A DNA stretch of 64,000 nucleotides from JAEUMD01 sp036768475 (GCA_036768475.1 DAIPMW010000003.1:248001-312000); one strand, 5' to 3'. Shown: positions 45,021-54,915, numbered from the stretch's first letter. Numbers and translations: made by a program. The notes: generated from the letters alone by a model not told the origin.

Positions 45021-46196
45021 ATGAGCAAGTTATTGAAAATAAAGGCGATCGCTGGAATTACAGCGGTGTTGGCCGGGGGTGCCGCATGGGCCGCCCCAAC
45101 GCGCGCACCCGATGAAACCATCAGCATTCCCGTGGCGCTCAGATCTCCATTCGATTCTGGGCAGCCGAGCGTGCTGTCGCGTGTGGCTGAGGCGCCGGGG
45201 GACGATGCGGATGCGGCCGGAGGCAAGCCCGGCAGCGATGTGCCCCCGCATTCGGACAGCCTCGCCACCTACAAGGTTGAGATGAACGAGATCGACGACC
45301 TCAAGTCGGTCTACGGGACGGTGCGTTCGACCGACCGTATCGACGCGCGCGCGCGTATCGGCGGCACGATCGCCTCACTCGCAGTCGACGAGGGCAGCCA
45401 GGTTGAAGCGGGTCAGGTCATCGCGCTCGTGGCGGACCAGAAGCTCGCACTGAAGTTGAAGGCGCTGGAGGCGCAGATCGCAGGCTTGACGGCTCAACGC
45501 GTCAATACCGAGCGCGAACTGGGCCGGCAGGAGGAACTCATCAAGCGCGGCTTCACGCCGAAGGCCAAGGTGGATGAACTGCGCACGCAGCTCGAGGTGG
45601 TGGAGAACCAGCTGAAATCCGCCGAGGCCGAACGCGATGTCGTCATGCGTCAGGTGCAGGAGGGCGAAGTGCTGGCGCCTGCGTCGGGACGCGTGCTGCT
45701 CGTGCCGGTTACGGTTGGCTCCGTCATCATGCCGGGCGAAAGCCTAGCGACGATCGCCGGCAACGAATATGTCCTTCGGCTCGAACTGCCCGAGCGGCAT
45801 GCGCGCTTCATCAACAAGGGCGATGCAGTCCAGGTTGGCCGCCGCAGTCTCGACAGCACGGGCCAACCCCTCATCAAGGGTTCAATCACGCAAGTCTATC
45901 CGGAGCTGCAGGGTGGCCGGGTCATTGCGGATGCGAGTGTCAAGGGTCTCGGCGACTACTTCGTCGGCGAACGGGTGCTCGTCTACATCTCGGTCGGCAA
46001 GCGGCGCGGCATGGTCATTCCGCGTTCCCTGGTGACGACGCGCTATGGCTACGACTTCGTCAAGGTCTCGCGCGGCACCGGACACTTGTCCGACGTCATC
46101 GTGCAGCTCGGACCCGCAACGGTTCTTGCAGACGGTGGTGAAGGTGTCGAAGTGCTCGGCGGTCTCAACCCCGGTGATGAGATCGTCAAGCCATGA
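45021..46196 (+). CDS. RND efflux pump periplasmic adaptor protein
   Basis: A 391-residue membrane-fusion protein. A signal peptide (ITAVLAGGAAWAAP) is followed by lipoyl-like halves (RIGGTIASLAVDEGSQVEAG and GRVLLVPVTVGSVIMPGE) around a coiled-coil hairpin (about 150-215), then beta-barrel and membrane-proximal domains. It links the inner-membrane pump to an outer-membrane channel, which is not in the window. AAAGG precedes the ATG. Its stop overlaps the permease start (ATGA). Confidence 0.92.
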   Translation: MSKLLKIKAIAGITAVLAGGAAWAAPTRAPDETISIPVALRSPFDSGQPSVLSRVAEAPGDDADAAGGKPGSDVPPHSDSLATYKVEMNEIDDLKSVYGTVRSTDRIDARARIGGTIASLAVDEGSQVEAGQVIALVADQKLALKLKALEAQIAGLTAQRVNTERELGRQEELIKRGFTPKAKVDELRTQLEVVENQLKSAEAERDVVMRQVQEGEVLAPASGRVLLVPVTVGSVIMPGESLATIAGNEYVLRLELPERHARFINKGDAVQVGRRSLDSTGQPLIKGSITQVYPELQGGRVIADASVKGLGDYFVGERVLVYISVGKRRGMVIPRSLVTTRYGYDFVKVSRGTGHLSDVIVQLGPATVLADGGEGVEVLGGLNPGDEIVKP

Positions 46197-49100
46197 GCGA
46201 AAAGCCCCCGTCCCCCGGCGGTGCCGGAGATACCGTGAATCTCGGCATCTCGGGCCGTCTTACGCGCGCCTTCATCGGTTCGCCGCTGACGCCGCTTCTG
46301 CTGCTCGCCTCGCTGGCGCTGGGCCTCATCGCGCTCGTCAGTCTGCCGCGCGAGGAAGAGCCGCAAATCTCGGTTCCGCTTGTCGACATCATGGTCAACG
46401 CCGACGGTCTGCGCGCTCAGGACGCCGTGCGCCTCGTGACCGAGCCGCTGGAAACCATTGTCAAATCGATCAACGGCGTCGAACACGTCTATAGCCAGAC
46501 GCAGGACGATCGCGTGGTCGTCACGGCGCGCTTCCTCGTTGGCACGGAGGCCGATAACGCCATCCTGCGTGTGCACGACAAGGTGCGCGCTAACATGGAT
46601 CGCATCCCAGTCGGCATTCCCGAGCCGCTGATCGTCGGGCGCGGCATCGACGACGTTGCGATCGTCGTGGCGACACTTGCGCCCAGGCCAGAGGTTGCAC
46701 AGAACTGGAACGACAGCCGCCTCTATCATCTGGCGGACGACGTGCGCACCGAACTGGCAAAGCTCGACAATATCGGGCTGTCTTATCTTTCCGGCGGGCG
46801 TCCGGACCAGATCCGCGTCGAGCCGGACCCGAAGAAGCTGGCGCTTTATGGCATCACGCTGGCCCAACTCGTCGGCAAGGTGAAGGAGGCGAACCGCGCC
46901 TTCATGGCCGGCGACGTGCGTGAGGCCAACCAATCGGTAGCGGTGGTGGCCGGGCAGACGCTGCAAGGCATTCCCGATATCGGCCTTTTGCTGATGACGA
47001 CGCGCGACGGCCGGCCGGTATATGTCCGCGACGTTGCCAACGTGGTGGTGGAATCCAAACCGATCGAGAGCCGTGCCTGGCAGATGCGTCCGATCCGCGA
47101 TGGCGGAGCCGCCAGCGCGCACAAAAGCGCGGGCGGCGAGGTCACGGGGCTCACACAGGTGCCGGCTGTATCGATCGCCATCGCCAAGCGCGCCGGCGCA
47201 AATGCCGTGACGATTTCGCAATCAATCATTGCCAGGCTCGACCAGCTCAAGGGCAAGCTCATCCCCGATGACATCACGATTTCGGTGACGCGAAATTATG
47301 GATTGACCGCAGACGAGAAGGCGAACGAGCTGCTGTTCCATCTCGGGCTTGCGACGATCTCCATCGTTCTCTTGATCGGGTTCGTGATTGGATGGCGCGA
47401 GGGCGTCGTCGTGCTGGTCGTCATTCCAACGACGATCCTGCTGACGCTGTTTGCCTCCTACATCATGGGCTACACCATCAACCGCGTGAGCCTGTTCGCG
47501 CTGATCTTCGCCATCGGCATCCTGGTCGACGATGCCATCGTAGTGATCGAGAACATTGCGCGACATTGGGGGATGCCCGATCCGCGCTCGAAGGTGCAGA
47601 AGGCGATAGAGGCGGTGGCCGAGGTCGGCAACCCGACGATCATCGCGACGTTGACGGTGGTTGCGGCGCTGTTGCCGATGCTGTTCGTGTCGGGTCTGAT
47701 GGGTCCCTATATGAGCCCGATCCCGGCGAACGCCTCGGCGGCGATGATCTTTTCGTTTTTCGTCGCCGTCATGTTGACGCCATGGCTGATGGTGCGCATC
47801 GGCAAGCCTCATTCAGCTGGCCACGGGCATCAAGGTGTCAGTGGCGGGCTGCTCGGCCGGCTTTACGTCAAGGCGGCGAAGCCCATTCTCAAGACGCGCA
47901 AGAACAGCTGGAAATTCCTCATCGGAGTGGGTGCAGCCACGCTGGCATCAATGGTCCTGTTCGCCACCAAGTCCGTGACGGTAAAGTTACTGCCCTTCGA
48001 CAACAAGTCGGAGCTGCAAGTCGTTGTCGATCTGCCGGAGGGAGCTTCCCTGGAGGCAACCGATCGCGCGCTGCGGCAAGCTGCGCAGAGGCTGCGGACC
48101 CTGCCGGAACTCAAGACGATCGAGACCTATGCGGGCACTGCGGCGCCGTTCAACTTCAACGGCCTCGTGCGACATTTCTATTTGCGCAAATCACCGGAGC
48201 TGGGCGATCTACAGGTCAACCTCAGCCCGAAGCACGAGCGCACGCGTACCAGTCACGAGATCGCGCTGGATGTGCGTGAACGTCTCAAGGACCTGCAGGT
48301 GCCGGAAGGAACGTCGGTCAAGGTCGTCGAAGTGCCGCCCGGTCCGCCGGTTCTCTCGACGCTGCTGGCAGAGGTCTATGGCAAGGACCCTGAGACCCGG
48401 CGCGCTGTTGCCGAAAAGGTCAAGGAGGCCTTTCGCTCGGTTCCCTTTATCGTCGATGTGGATGACAGCTACGGGAAACCGGCCGAGCGACTGCGCATCT
48501 CCATCGATCAGGACAATTTGGAATTTTACCGCGTTGAGGAGAGCGACGTATACGACACGATCCAGGCATATCTGGCCGGGACGCCGGTCGGTTATTCGCA
48601 CCGTGGCGAGGGCCGGCATCCGATAGAGATCGCGGTGGCGTTGCCGAAGTCGATGCGGACGATGACGGCTGATGCGCTGTCGACGCCGGTGCCCGCCAAT
48701 GCACTGCCCGGTAACCGCGCGATCGTCGAACTGGGTGATGTCGTTAAGCTCAGCAAGGAACGGGCCTCGTTTTCCGTGTTCCGGCATAACGGCCGGCCGG
48801 CTGAAATGGTGCTCGGCGAACTCGCTGGCGCGTTTGAGGCGCCGGTCTACGGTATGCTCGCCGTGCAAAACGCGATTGAAAAGGGGGACTGGGGCGATCT
48901 GGAGAAGCCCGAGATCCGTTATCATGGACAACCGGTTGACGACGCCAAACCTGTGCTGCTGTGGGACGGCGAGTGGGAGGTCACGTATGTCACGTTCCGC
49001 GACATGGGTGGCGCATTCGCGATCGCGATTCTAGGCATCTATTTCCTTGTGGTCGGGCAGTTCGGATCATTCAAAGTACCGCTCGTCATATTGACGCCGG

Positions 49101-49513
49101 TGCCGTTGACACTGATCGGTATCATGATCGGACACTGGCTGTTCGGCGCCCCGTTCTCTGCCACGTCGATGATCGGATTCATCGCGCTGGCGGGTATTAT
49201 CGTGCGCAATTCGATTCTGCTCGTCGATTTCATCCGGCACGGACGCCAGCCAGGACAGAGTCTGCGCCAGACGCTGCTGGAGGCGGGTGCGATCCGTTTC
49301 AAGCCTATCCTTCTGACGGCGGTGGCGGCGATGATCGGCGCGGCGGTGATCCTCACCGATCCTATATTTCAGGGGCTCGCGATTTCGCTGCTGTTCGGGC
49401 TCGTCTCATCGACGCTGCTGACCGTACTCGTCATTCCTGCAATCTACGTGGTGCTGCGTGACGACGGCGTGCCGTTCGATGAGCCGCGTGAGGATGCAGG
49501 CGCGGGGGCGTGA
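46193..49513 (+). CDS. Efflux RND transporter permease subunit
   Basis: A 1106-residue inner-membrane proton-driven pump (AcrB/MdtB superfamily). After a short cytoplasmic N-terminus comes TM1, a large periplasmic domain, the TM2-6 bundle with the proton-relay Asp pair in GILVDDAIVVIENI, a second periplasmic domain, and TM8-12 (FIALAGIIVRNSILLVDFIRHGR). Substrate cannot be told from sequence. The nearest regulator candidates are not adjacent; hflX lies upstream. Confidence 0.95.
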   Translation: MSEKPPSPGGAGDTVNLGISGRLTRAFIGSPLTPLLLLASLALGLIALVSLPREEEPQISVPLVDIMVNADGLRAQDAVRLVTEPLETIVKSINGVEHVYSQTQDDRVVVTARFLVGTEADNAILRVHDKVRANMDRIPVGIPEPLIVGRGIDDVAIVVATLAPRPEVAQNWNDSRLYHLADDVRTELAKLDNIGLSYLSGGRPDQIRVEPDPKKLALYGITLAQLVGKVKEANRAFMAGDVREANQSVAVVAGQTLQGIPDIGLLLMTTRDGRPVYVRDVANVVVESKPIESRAWQMRPIRDGGAASAHKSAGGEVTGLTQVPAVSIAIAKRAGANAVTISQSIIARLDQLKGKLIPDDITISVTRNYGLTADEKANELLFHLGLATISIVLLIGFVIGWREGVVVLVVIPTTILLTLFASYIMGYTINRVSLFALIFAIGILVDDAIVVIENIARHWGMPDPRSKVQKAIEAVAEVGNPTIIATLTVVAALLPMLFVSGLMGPYMSPIPANASAAMIFSFFVAVMLTPWLMVRIGKPHSAGHGHQGVSGGLLGRLYVKAAKPILKTRKNSWKFLIGVGAATLASMVLFATKSVTVKLLPFDNKSELQVVVDLPEGASLEATDRALRQAAQRLRTLPELKTIETYAGTAAPFNFNGLVRHFYLRKSPELGDLQVNLSPKHERTRTSHEIALDVRERLKDLQVPEGTSVKVVEVPPGPPVLSTLLAEVYGKDPETRRAVAEKVKEAFRSVPFIVDVDDSYGKPAERLRISIDQDNLEFYRVEESDVYDTIQAYLAGTPVGYSHRGEGRHPIEIAVALPKSMRTMTADALSTPVPANALPGNRAIVELGDVVKLSKERASFSVFRHNGRPAEMVLGELAGAFEAPVYGMLAVQNAIEKGDWGDLEKPEIRYHGQPVDDAKPVLLWDGEWEVTYVTFRDMGGAFAIAILGIYFLVVGQFGSFKVPLVILTPVPLTLIGIMIGHWLFGAPFSATSMIGFIALAGIIVRNSILLVDFIRHGRQPGQSLRQTLLEAGAIRFKPILLTAVAAMIGAAVILTDPIFQGLAISLLFGLVSSTLLTVLVIPAIYVVLRDDGVPFDEPREDAGAGA

Positions 49514-49653
49514 GCCTTCGTGCCGGGTTCCGGCGGCGTCGGCCATTGCGGTCTGCTTCATGGCTTTGCTGGAAGCGATCGCATGATCCTGTTGTCGCTG
49601 CGTCGGTTGGCGAGTACCGTTCGAGCTTGGCAGGCGACTGTGCGAGGTGAGCG

Positions 49654-50031
49654 ATGGCAGATGAGGATCGCGAATTCGATCTGGGCATGCTCGACGACGC
49701 AGGCACAGCGTTTCGCAGCTACAAGGCGGGCGAAAAGATCTTCGTTACGGACGACGAGGGTGACTGCATGTACGTGGTTCGGTCCGGCACCGTCGAGATC
49801 CGCTACTATGGCGCCGTGCTCGATCGGGTCGGACCCGGTGGCATGTTCGGCGAGATCGCCATCATCGATGGCGCGACCCGATCGGCAACGGCGGTCGCGG
49901 TCGAAGATTGCGAGGTTGCGCCGATCACGCGCGAGGGGTTTCTGACACTCGTGCAGCGCAAGCCGACGTTCGCGCTCGACGTGATGAAGGCGCTCGCCCG
50001 GCGCATCCGCGGCATGAACGAGAGCATGTGA
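49654..50031 (+). CDS. Stand-alone cyclic nucleotide-binding domain protein
   Basis: A 125-residue single CNB (CRP-like beta-roll) domain without a DNA-binding domain: FRSYKAGEKIFVTDDEGDCMYVV-type opening (seen as YKAGEKIF and DEGDCMYVVRSG), GPGGMFGEIAIIDGATRSATAVA with the phosphate-binding cassette GEIAIID then TRSATA, and a C-terminal helix. The Arg of the cassette is present, so it may bind cAMP or cGMP. It could be a small signalling partner; target unknown. The 140 bases before it hold no gene. Confidence 0.9.
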   Translation: MADEDREFDLGMLDDAGTAFRSYKAGEKIFVTDDEGDCMYVVRSGTVEIRYYGAVLDRVGPGGMFGEIAIIDGATRSATAVAVEDCEVAPITREGFLTLVQRKPTFALDVMKALARRIRGMNESM

Positions 50032-50114
50032 GGGGTGTCACAAATAGGCCGGGCGGATCGCACGTTGCGGTGCCAGCGTTGCGCGCTCGGCTGGCCCAAG
50101 GGCGCCGCTGGAAT

Positions 50115-51032
50115 TCAGCTCCAGCGGCGGTTCGACCACATCCATTGCTCGGGATACTCGCGGATCCATTCCTCAAAGACGAGCTGCATCTCGGCCATCG
50201 CCCAGCGAATGTCGGCGCCCTGATCGGTGGTACGCGGGATGCGCAACTCCCGCAATTCGATCCAGAAGCGGCTGGAGGTACCCTTGCGCACGCATCGGGC
50301 CAGCCAGATGCGGGCGCCGACGCGTCGGGCGATCATTGCGCCGATCGCCTGGGTCATGGCATCGCGACCAAAAAATGGCACCGGGATGCCGGTGCGGTCA
50401 TAGAGATCGCAGACCATGCCGAGGCGTCCGCCACTGCGCACATAGTCCATGATGAGGCGTGCAGTCTTCTGGCTTTCGCCGTGGTCGCCCTCCACGCCAC
50501 CGCGGCCGAACAGGCCGCCGGGATAGAGATCCTTACGCTGGTCGCGGAGGTAGCGGTCGACATAGGGATTGTTGACGGAACGATAAACGGCCGCAGGGTT
50601 CGCGCCGGCCAGGGTCAGCGGCCATATTGCCAGTTCCCAATTGCCCATGTGCAGGGACACGCCGACGATGGGGCCGAGTTTGTCGCGGTAGCGAGCGAAC
50701 GTCCTCCAGCTTTTGATCTCGATGCGTTCGGGATCGTTCAGGATGTCGGCGAGCCGCATGGTTTCGACCATGATGCGGCCAAGGTTCTCCCAGTGCGCGG
50801 CGGCGATCGCTTCGCGCTCGGCATCGGTTTTCTCGGGGAAGGCGATGGCGAGATTGGCGAGCGCCCGGGCGTGCCGCCTCGGATTGATGACAGGCGCAAG
50901 CCGGCGCCAACACCATGCGGAGGCCGTGGTGGCCCATTCGAGCGGCAAGGTGTGGCTCAGCGCTACCACCGCGCGAAGGGCGAGGTATTCCAAGCGGAAC
51001 TGAAGATCGCGAAGGAACGGGATTGGCTTCAT
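50115..51032 (-). CDS. Lysophospholipid/lauroyl acyltransferase family protein (LpxL/HtrB-like)
   Basis: A 305-residue membrane-associated acyltransferase. The catalytic HX4E motif is His128 to Glu133 (HMGNWE). Other family features are the N-terminal hydrophobic helix, NPRRHARALANLAIAFPE and IARRVGARIWLARCVR. LpxL-type enzymes add secondary acyl chains to lipid A. ATG 51032 was preferred to 51128. It is minus strand, convergent with the cyclic-nucleotide gene, and follows the ubiquinone-type monooxygenase. Confidence 0.88.
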   Translation of the reverse strand: MKPIPFLRDLQFRLEYLALRAVVALSHTLPLEWATTASAWCWRRLAPVINPRRHARALANLAIAFPEKTDAEREAIAAAHWENLGRIMVETMRLADILNDPERIEIKSWRTFARYRDKLGPIVGVSLHMGNWELAIWPLTLAGANPAAVYRSVNNPYVDRYLRDQRKDLYPGGLFGRGGVEGDHGESQKTARLIMDYVRSGGRLGMVCDLYDRTGIPVPFFGRDAMTQAIGAMIARRVGARIWLARCVRKGTSSRFWIELRELRIPRTTDQGADIRWAMAEMQLVFEEWIREYPEQWMWSNRRWS

Positions 51033-51236
51033 CGCCTCGCATAAGGATGTTGGCAGTCCCCCGGAGCGCAAGACCAGGGAAGATTCAAGCTGAAAACGGC
51101 TTCTGCCGGGGGTTTGGCGGCTGGTCAAGCCCGATGGCGGTGCGATCCACCGTTGTGCCGCGGCGCGGCATGGTCCGGCGTCGGATTAGATGTTTGGGTG
51201 ACAGGCTTGAGCAGGCTTGGTTTTGATCGAGTGGCG

Positions 51237-52535
51237 TCAACGGGCGAGGGAGGTCGGGCCCTTGGCGGGATGTGGCGTTTCGCGCATCAGTGTCGGCTCC
51301 GCGAAGGACGGCTGGAGACCCTCGCGGACGACGAGGCGGCGCAAAGGCGAAATCGTTTTCAGGGCGAACAATCCAGCGCCGCGCGCCAGATGCACCGGGA
51401 GCGCCGGGGAGAGCAGCGACTTGTTCAACAAATCAATGGTCCAGCTGCGCGAGGCGACGTCGGCGCGGCGTGCGCGGTCGTAGGCGGCGAGGGTTTCTGG
51501 ATCGCCAATATCGCGACCTTCGCTCAGCGCATCCGAAACGCAATCGGCCAGGGCCGCGGCATCACGCAGGCCGAGGTTCAAGCCCTGTGCGCCGATTGGT
51601 GGAATGACGTGTCCGGCCTCGCCGATGAGGGCGACCCGGTTCTTTCCGAAGCACTTTGCCGTGAGACCGGTCAGCGGGAAGACGACGCGGGGACTGAGCT
51701 CTCCGACTGCGCCGACGAGGCCGTGCAGACGGTGCTCAAGGGCACGACGGAAGGTCGCGTCATCGTCCGCGGCAAGCTGCTCGGCAACTTCGGGACGTTC
51801 GACCCAGACCAGACTGGAACGATTGCCGGGCATGGGCACGGTGGTGCACGGTCCGGCGGGGCGGTGGAACTCGGTGGACACGCCGCCGTGGGGGCGTGAG
51901 TGCGAGAAGATGGTGGTCAACGCGCTTTGCTCATAGCGCCATGTGTCGGTGTCAATGCCGGCGGACTTGCGGCAAAGGGAGTTGCGGCCGTCGGCGCCAG
52001 CGACAAGACGCGCGGTCAAGACACGCCCTTCAGCAAGCAAAATGGAAACTTCTCGCGCTCCTATCTGCAACTCGGTGGCGCCTGCGGTATCGATCAGCGT
52101 GACGCCGGACCCCGCGGCCCGGCACCGCTCGAGCAGTGCTTCGACGAGAGCCATATTGGGGACGTTGTAACCGAACGTCGGGCGCCCGATTTCCTCTGCG
52201 TGGAAGGTCACTTCCGGAGCGCGCAAGAGGCTGTCGCGATCATCGATGATTCGGATGGCGGTCAGGGGCGCGCATTGGTTTTCCAGATCGCCCCAGACGC
52301 CGAGGTTCACGAGCATGGCGATCGATCCGGGAAACAGGGCTGCCGTGCGCATGTCGGGCCGATCTCCCGCCGGACGGTGGGGAGGGGCGGCAACCGCAAC
52401 GGAGATGCCGGTTCGCGCAAGAGCCAGTGCCGTGGCAAGGCCGGCAGGCCCGCCACCGACGACAACCGCATCGTGGTCGCTGGCAGTGCGCAGATCTTGG
52501 CTTGCGGAATTGGGGGCGCACTGAGGCGTTGTCAT
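51237..52535 (-). CDS. UbiH/UbiF/COQ6-family FAD-dependent monooxygenase
   Basis: A 432-residue flavoprotein. The Rossmann motif VVVGGGPAGLATALAL lies near residue 25, the mid motif ADGRNSLCRK near 190, and the second FAD motif ALIGEAGHVIPPIGAQGLNLGLRDAAALA near 310. The GAQGLNLGLRD signature places it with the ubiquinone hydroxylases, so it likely hydroxylates a ring position in coenzyme Q synthesis. The start ATG 52535 removes about 100 non-homologous residues from the frame. Confidence 0.9.
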   Translation of the reverse strand: MTTPQCAPNSASQDLRTASDHDAVVVGGGPAGLATALALARTGISVAVAAPPHRPAGDRPDMRTAALFPGSIAMLVNLGVWGDLENQCAPLTAIRIIDDRDSLLRAPEVTFHAEEIGRPTFGYNVPNMALVEALLERCRAAGSGVTLIDTAGATELQIGAREVSILLAEGRVLTARLVAGADGRNSLCRKSAGIDTDTWRYEQSALTTIFSHSRPHGGVSTEFHRPAGPCTTVPMPGNRSSLVWVERPEVAEQLAADDDATFRRALEHRLHGLVGAVGELSPRVVFPLTGLTAKCFGKNRVALIGEAGHVIPPIGAQGLNLGLRDAAALADCVSDALSEGRDIGDPETLAAYDRARRADVASRSWTIDLLNKSLLSPALPVHLARGAGLFALKTISPLRRLVVREGLQPSFAEPTLMRETPHPAKGPTSLAR

Positions 52536-52966
52536 CGCGATCTCGCACGGGTTGGCTGGGGTAGCAGGGCCAAAGCCCAGTGTCGTGTCCCCGTCGTTCT
52601 GACCATTGCGCGGCGACGGGTCTACCCCTGAAATTGTTACGATACCGCGAGGCGGCCGTACCAGCCTTGAGGTGCCGCAATCGGACTGGCGGAAAAGACT
52701 CACAGGGATCGGCGGCTGACACGGGAATCCCTGCGACGCAAGCGCGCAAAGCGTAGAATTTGTGGACAGAAAATGACAACATTCGGTCATCGTACGATTC
52801 TTGAAAAAATGTGTGCTCAAAGCCACATGGCGGGCTAACAACACTCAATGCAGGAAATATTCATTGGGACTTAACCATGAACGATTGATGCTTGAGCTTC
52901 CTTGTGCGAGGCAGCATGTTCTTGGTGAACACGCGTGCGGCGTATAGGGCCGGTGAGGTTCTTGCG
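52536..52966. other. Intergenic region between divergent genes
   Basis: About 430 bases between the monooxygenase and the small secreted protein. The AT-rich stretch about 52770-52870 is likely promoter DNA. No gene or RNA recognised. Confidence 0.4.
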
Positions 52967-53326
52967 ATGAAATTGAGTCAGATTCTGTTGGCGAGCGCCG
53001 CGTTGATGGCGGTATCGACGGCAGCAGGGGCTTTTCAAGAGCAGCAGGGTGGTGCCACGGGCGCCGCCGGTCAGGCTGCGCCTCAGGCTGCCCCGGCCAA
53101 GCCTGAAATGCAGTTTTCCTCCCCGGATGGATCGAAGGACGAATCGAAGGGGACTGAGGTCCGGATACCGGGACTCGGGAAACTGGGTGTTCTGCCGAAG
53201 ATGGATTTTGGTCTTGAGCTGCTCTATGGCGCGGCTTCCGAGCCCAAGGCGGAGAGCGTGCGTCCAGACACGATGTCGGACGACAGCGATCTGCGGATCC
53301 GCGGCACGGTCAAGCACCGCTTCTGA
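52967..53326 (+). CDS. Small secreted protein, unknown function
   Basis: A 119-residue protein with a signal peptide (ILLASAALMAVSTAAGA). The mature part begins with Gln/Ala/Pro-rich sequence, then KGTEVRIPGLGKLGVLPKMDFGLELLYG and ends with DDSDLRIRGTVKHRF. It lacks Cys. The pattern of a short conserved end after a low-complexity start is seen in Hyphomicrobiales hypotheticals. A strong terminator follows. Confidence 0.75.
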   Translation: MKLSQILLASAALMAVSTAAGAFQEQQGGATGAAGQAAPQAAPAKPEMQFSSPDGSKDESKGTEVRIPGLGKLGVLPKMDFGLELLYGAASEPKAESVRPDTMSDDSDLRIRGTVKHRF

Positions 53327-53354
53327 TGGTGGGACCGGTGCGGACATGAGTTTC

Positions 53355-53379
53355 AAAGGGAGCTTCGGCTCCCTTTTTT
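53355..53379 (+). terminator. Intrinsic terminator with TTCG tetraloop
   Basis: A perfect 9-bp stem AAAGGGAGC/GCTCCCTTT closed by TTCG and running into a T tract (TTTTTT in all). It lies 29 bases after the secreted-protein stop and ends that transcript before pcs. Confidence 0.9.
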
Positions 53380-53449
53380 CGTTGGCCGTCAAGCGCGCTT
53401 TCATGCAACGGGACTCATGTGTGGCGGCCGGGGGAGGAACATACGGGGA

Positions 53450-54145
53450 ATGGTGAAACTCGCGGGTATGGCGGTTCATGTGCTGACAGGGCTTGGAGCG
53501 GTATGCGCGCTCTTTGCCGTCGAAGCCGTGATGGCCGGCGCATGGCCGCGCGTGTTCCTGTGGCTCGGTATCGCTTTCCTGATCGATGGCATCGACGGTC
53601 CAATTGCACGCGCGGTTGATGTGAAGCAGAACCTTCCGCGCTTCAGCGGCGAGCGGATCGACCTCATCATCGACTATCTCACCTACGTCTTCGTGCCGGT
53701 TCTGGTGCTGCTCGCCGCAGGGCGTCTGCCGGAAACGATGGGGTACGCGCTGGCCGGGCTGATCCTGCTGTCGTCGCTGTTTCACTTCTCCGACGTCGAG
53801 AGCAAATCGAACGACCTTGCCTTTGTCGGCTTTCCCGCCATCTGGAACATTTTAGCGTTCTATGTTTTTGCACTCGACATCGGTCCCTGGCTTACGGTCG
53901 TGATGATCCTTCTATGCACGATGGCAACGTTCTTCCCTCTGCACTGGTTACATCCGATACGTGTCAGGTTTTTCCGACCGGCGACGCTTTTGCTGACCGC
54001 ATTGTGGTCTGTGGCAGCGCTGATGACCGTGCTCAACGACTTTCCCGCCGAGGCATGGGCGCAAAGCGTGTTCGTGCTTGTCGCCCTTTATGGGTTGTCG
54101 CTTTCGGCGTGGCTGTCGTTCAAGGCTCATGCGGTCGCGGACTAA
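53450..54145 (+). CDS. pcs: Phosphatidylcholine synthase
   Basis: Makes phosphatidylcholine directly from CDP-diacylglycerol and choline. The 231-residue membrane protein has the CDP-alcohol phosphotransferase motif (DGIDGPIAR, then GERIDLIIDYLTY), with the longer spacer typical of Pcs rather than PgsA. About eight membrane segments are visible. Pcs is characteristic of host-associated and many soil Alphaproteobacteria. ATG 53450 was chosen; the frame opens at 53417. Confidence 0.93.
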   Translation: MVKLAGMAVHVLTGLGAVCALFAVEAVMAGAWPRVFLWLGIAFLIDGIDGPIARAVDVKQNLPRFSGERIDLIIDYLTYVFVPVLVLLAAGRLPETMGYALAGLILLSSLFHFSDVESKSNDLAFVGFPAIWNILAFYVFALDIGPWLTVVMILLCTMATFFPLHWLHPIRVRFFRPATLLLTALWSVAALMTVLNDFPAEAWAQSVFVLVALYGLSLSAWLSFKAHAVAD

Positions 54146-54213
54146 CGTCGCCCGCGAGGGACGGAGGTTCGCTCTTCCTGGTCCGCATGCGGGAATGAAT
54201 TGCTGTGGGATAT

Positions 54214-54849
54214 TTATGAACTTCTCGTGCGCTCGCCCGGTCGACGGCGGCGATGCTGCTTGAGCAGTGCTCTTAGCATTCCGACGAGGCGGGAGGCAGG
54301 GCCGTCGGGCGCATTGCAGCACTGTTTCACGATCCGCGCACCCTCGAACAGCAGGAAGACTTCATCGGCGAGTATCTCGGGCTCATGATAGCCGGCGCCC
54401 CGAAACAGATCGACCAGTTGTCCGCGTTTGCGGGTCTTGTATTCGTCGATGATACGACGAGCGGGATGATCGCTCTCGCGCAGTTCCACAGCGGCATTGG
54501 CCATAGCACAACCGCGCTCACCATGATCGTTCAGGATTTCTTCGACGTGCGCGAGCCAGCCTTCCAGACGTGCCGCGAAATCGCTCGGGTGGGCGGCTTC
54601 CAGAGCCTCCCATCGCGCTTCCGATTCGTCGGCCAGTGATTGCAGATACGCCGCGACCAGTTCGTCCTTGGAACCAAAATGACGGTACAGCGTCATCTTG
54701 TTGGTGAGCGCGGCCTCCGCAATCGCTTCGACTCCGATCGCGCGAATTCCCTGCTGATAAAACAGTCGCTTGGCCGCAGCCAATATGCGCTCACGAGGCG
54801 CGGCGTCCGGCGTGACCTGCTGCAAGCGATAGGGCAATCGTTTCATCAA
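54214..54849 (-). CDS. TetR family regulator, probable repressor of the adjacent RND pump
   Basis: A 211-residue regulator. The N-terminal HTH reads ERILAAAKRLFYQQGIRAIGVEAIAEAALTNK-type sequence (RILAAAKRLFYQQGIRAIGV, then TLYRHFGSKDELV). The C-terminal ligand domain has two adjacent Cys (VKQCCNAP). It is divergent from the RND adaptor, and a palindrome in the gap suits its binding. Ligand unknown. Confidence 0.93.
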   Translation of the reverse strand: MMKRLPYRLQQVTPDAAPRERILAAAKRLFYQQGIRAIGVEAIAEAALTNKMTLYRHFGSKDELVAAYLQSLADESEARWEALEAAHPSDFAARLEGWLAHVEEILNDHGERGCAMANAAVELRESDHPARRIIDEYKTRKRGQLVDLFRGAGYHEPEILADEVFLLFEGARIVKQCCNAPDGPASRLVGMLRALLKQHRRRRPGERTRSS

Positions 54850-54905
54850 ATGCGTTGTCTGCTTCTTGACGTTGATCTGACCCGCCGGTATGTGTGGGGT
54901 GTGTG

Positions 54906-54915
54906 TGACCGGTCA
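54906..54915. promoter_or_regulatory. Palindromic operator, probable TetR binding site
   Basis: A perfect 10-bp palindrome TGACCGGTCA within TGTGACCGGTCAGTAAC, 57 bases before the tetR start and about 205 before the RND adaptor. AcrR/TtgR-type repressors bind similar sites. Assignment to this TetR is inferred from position and symmetry. Confidence 0.6.
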
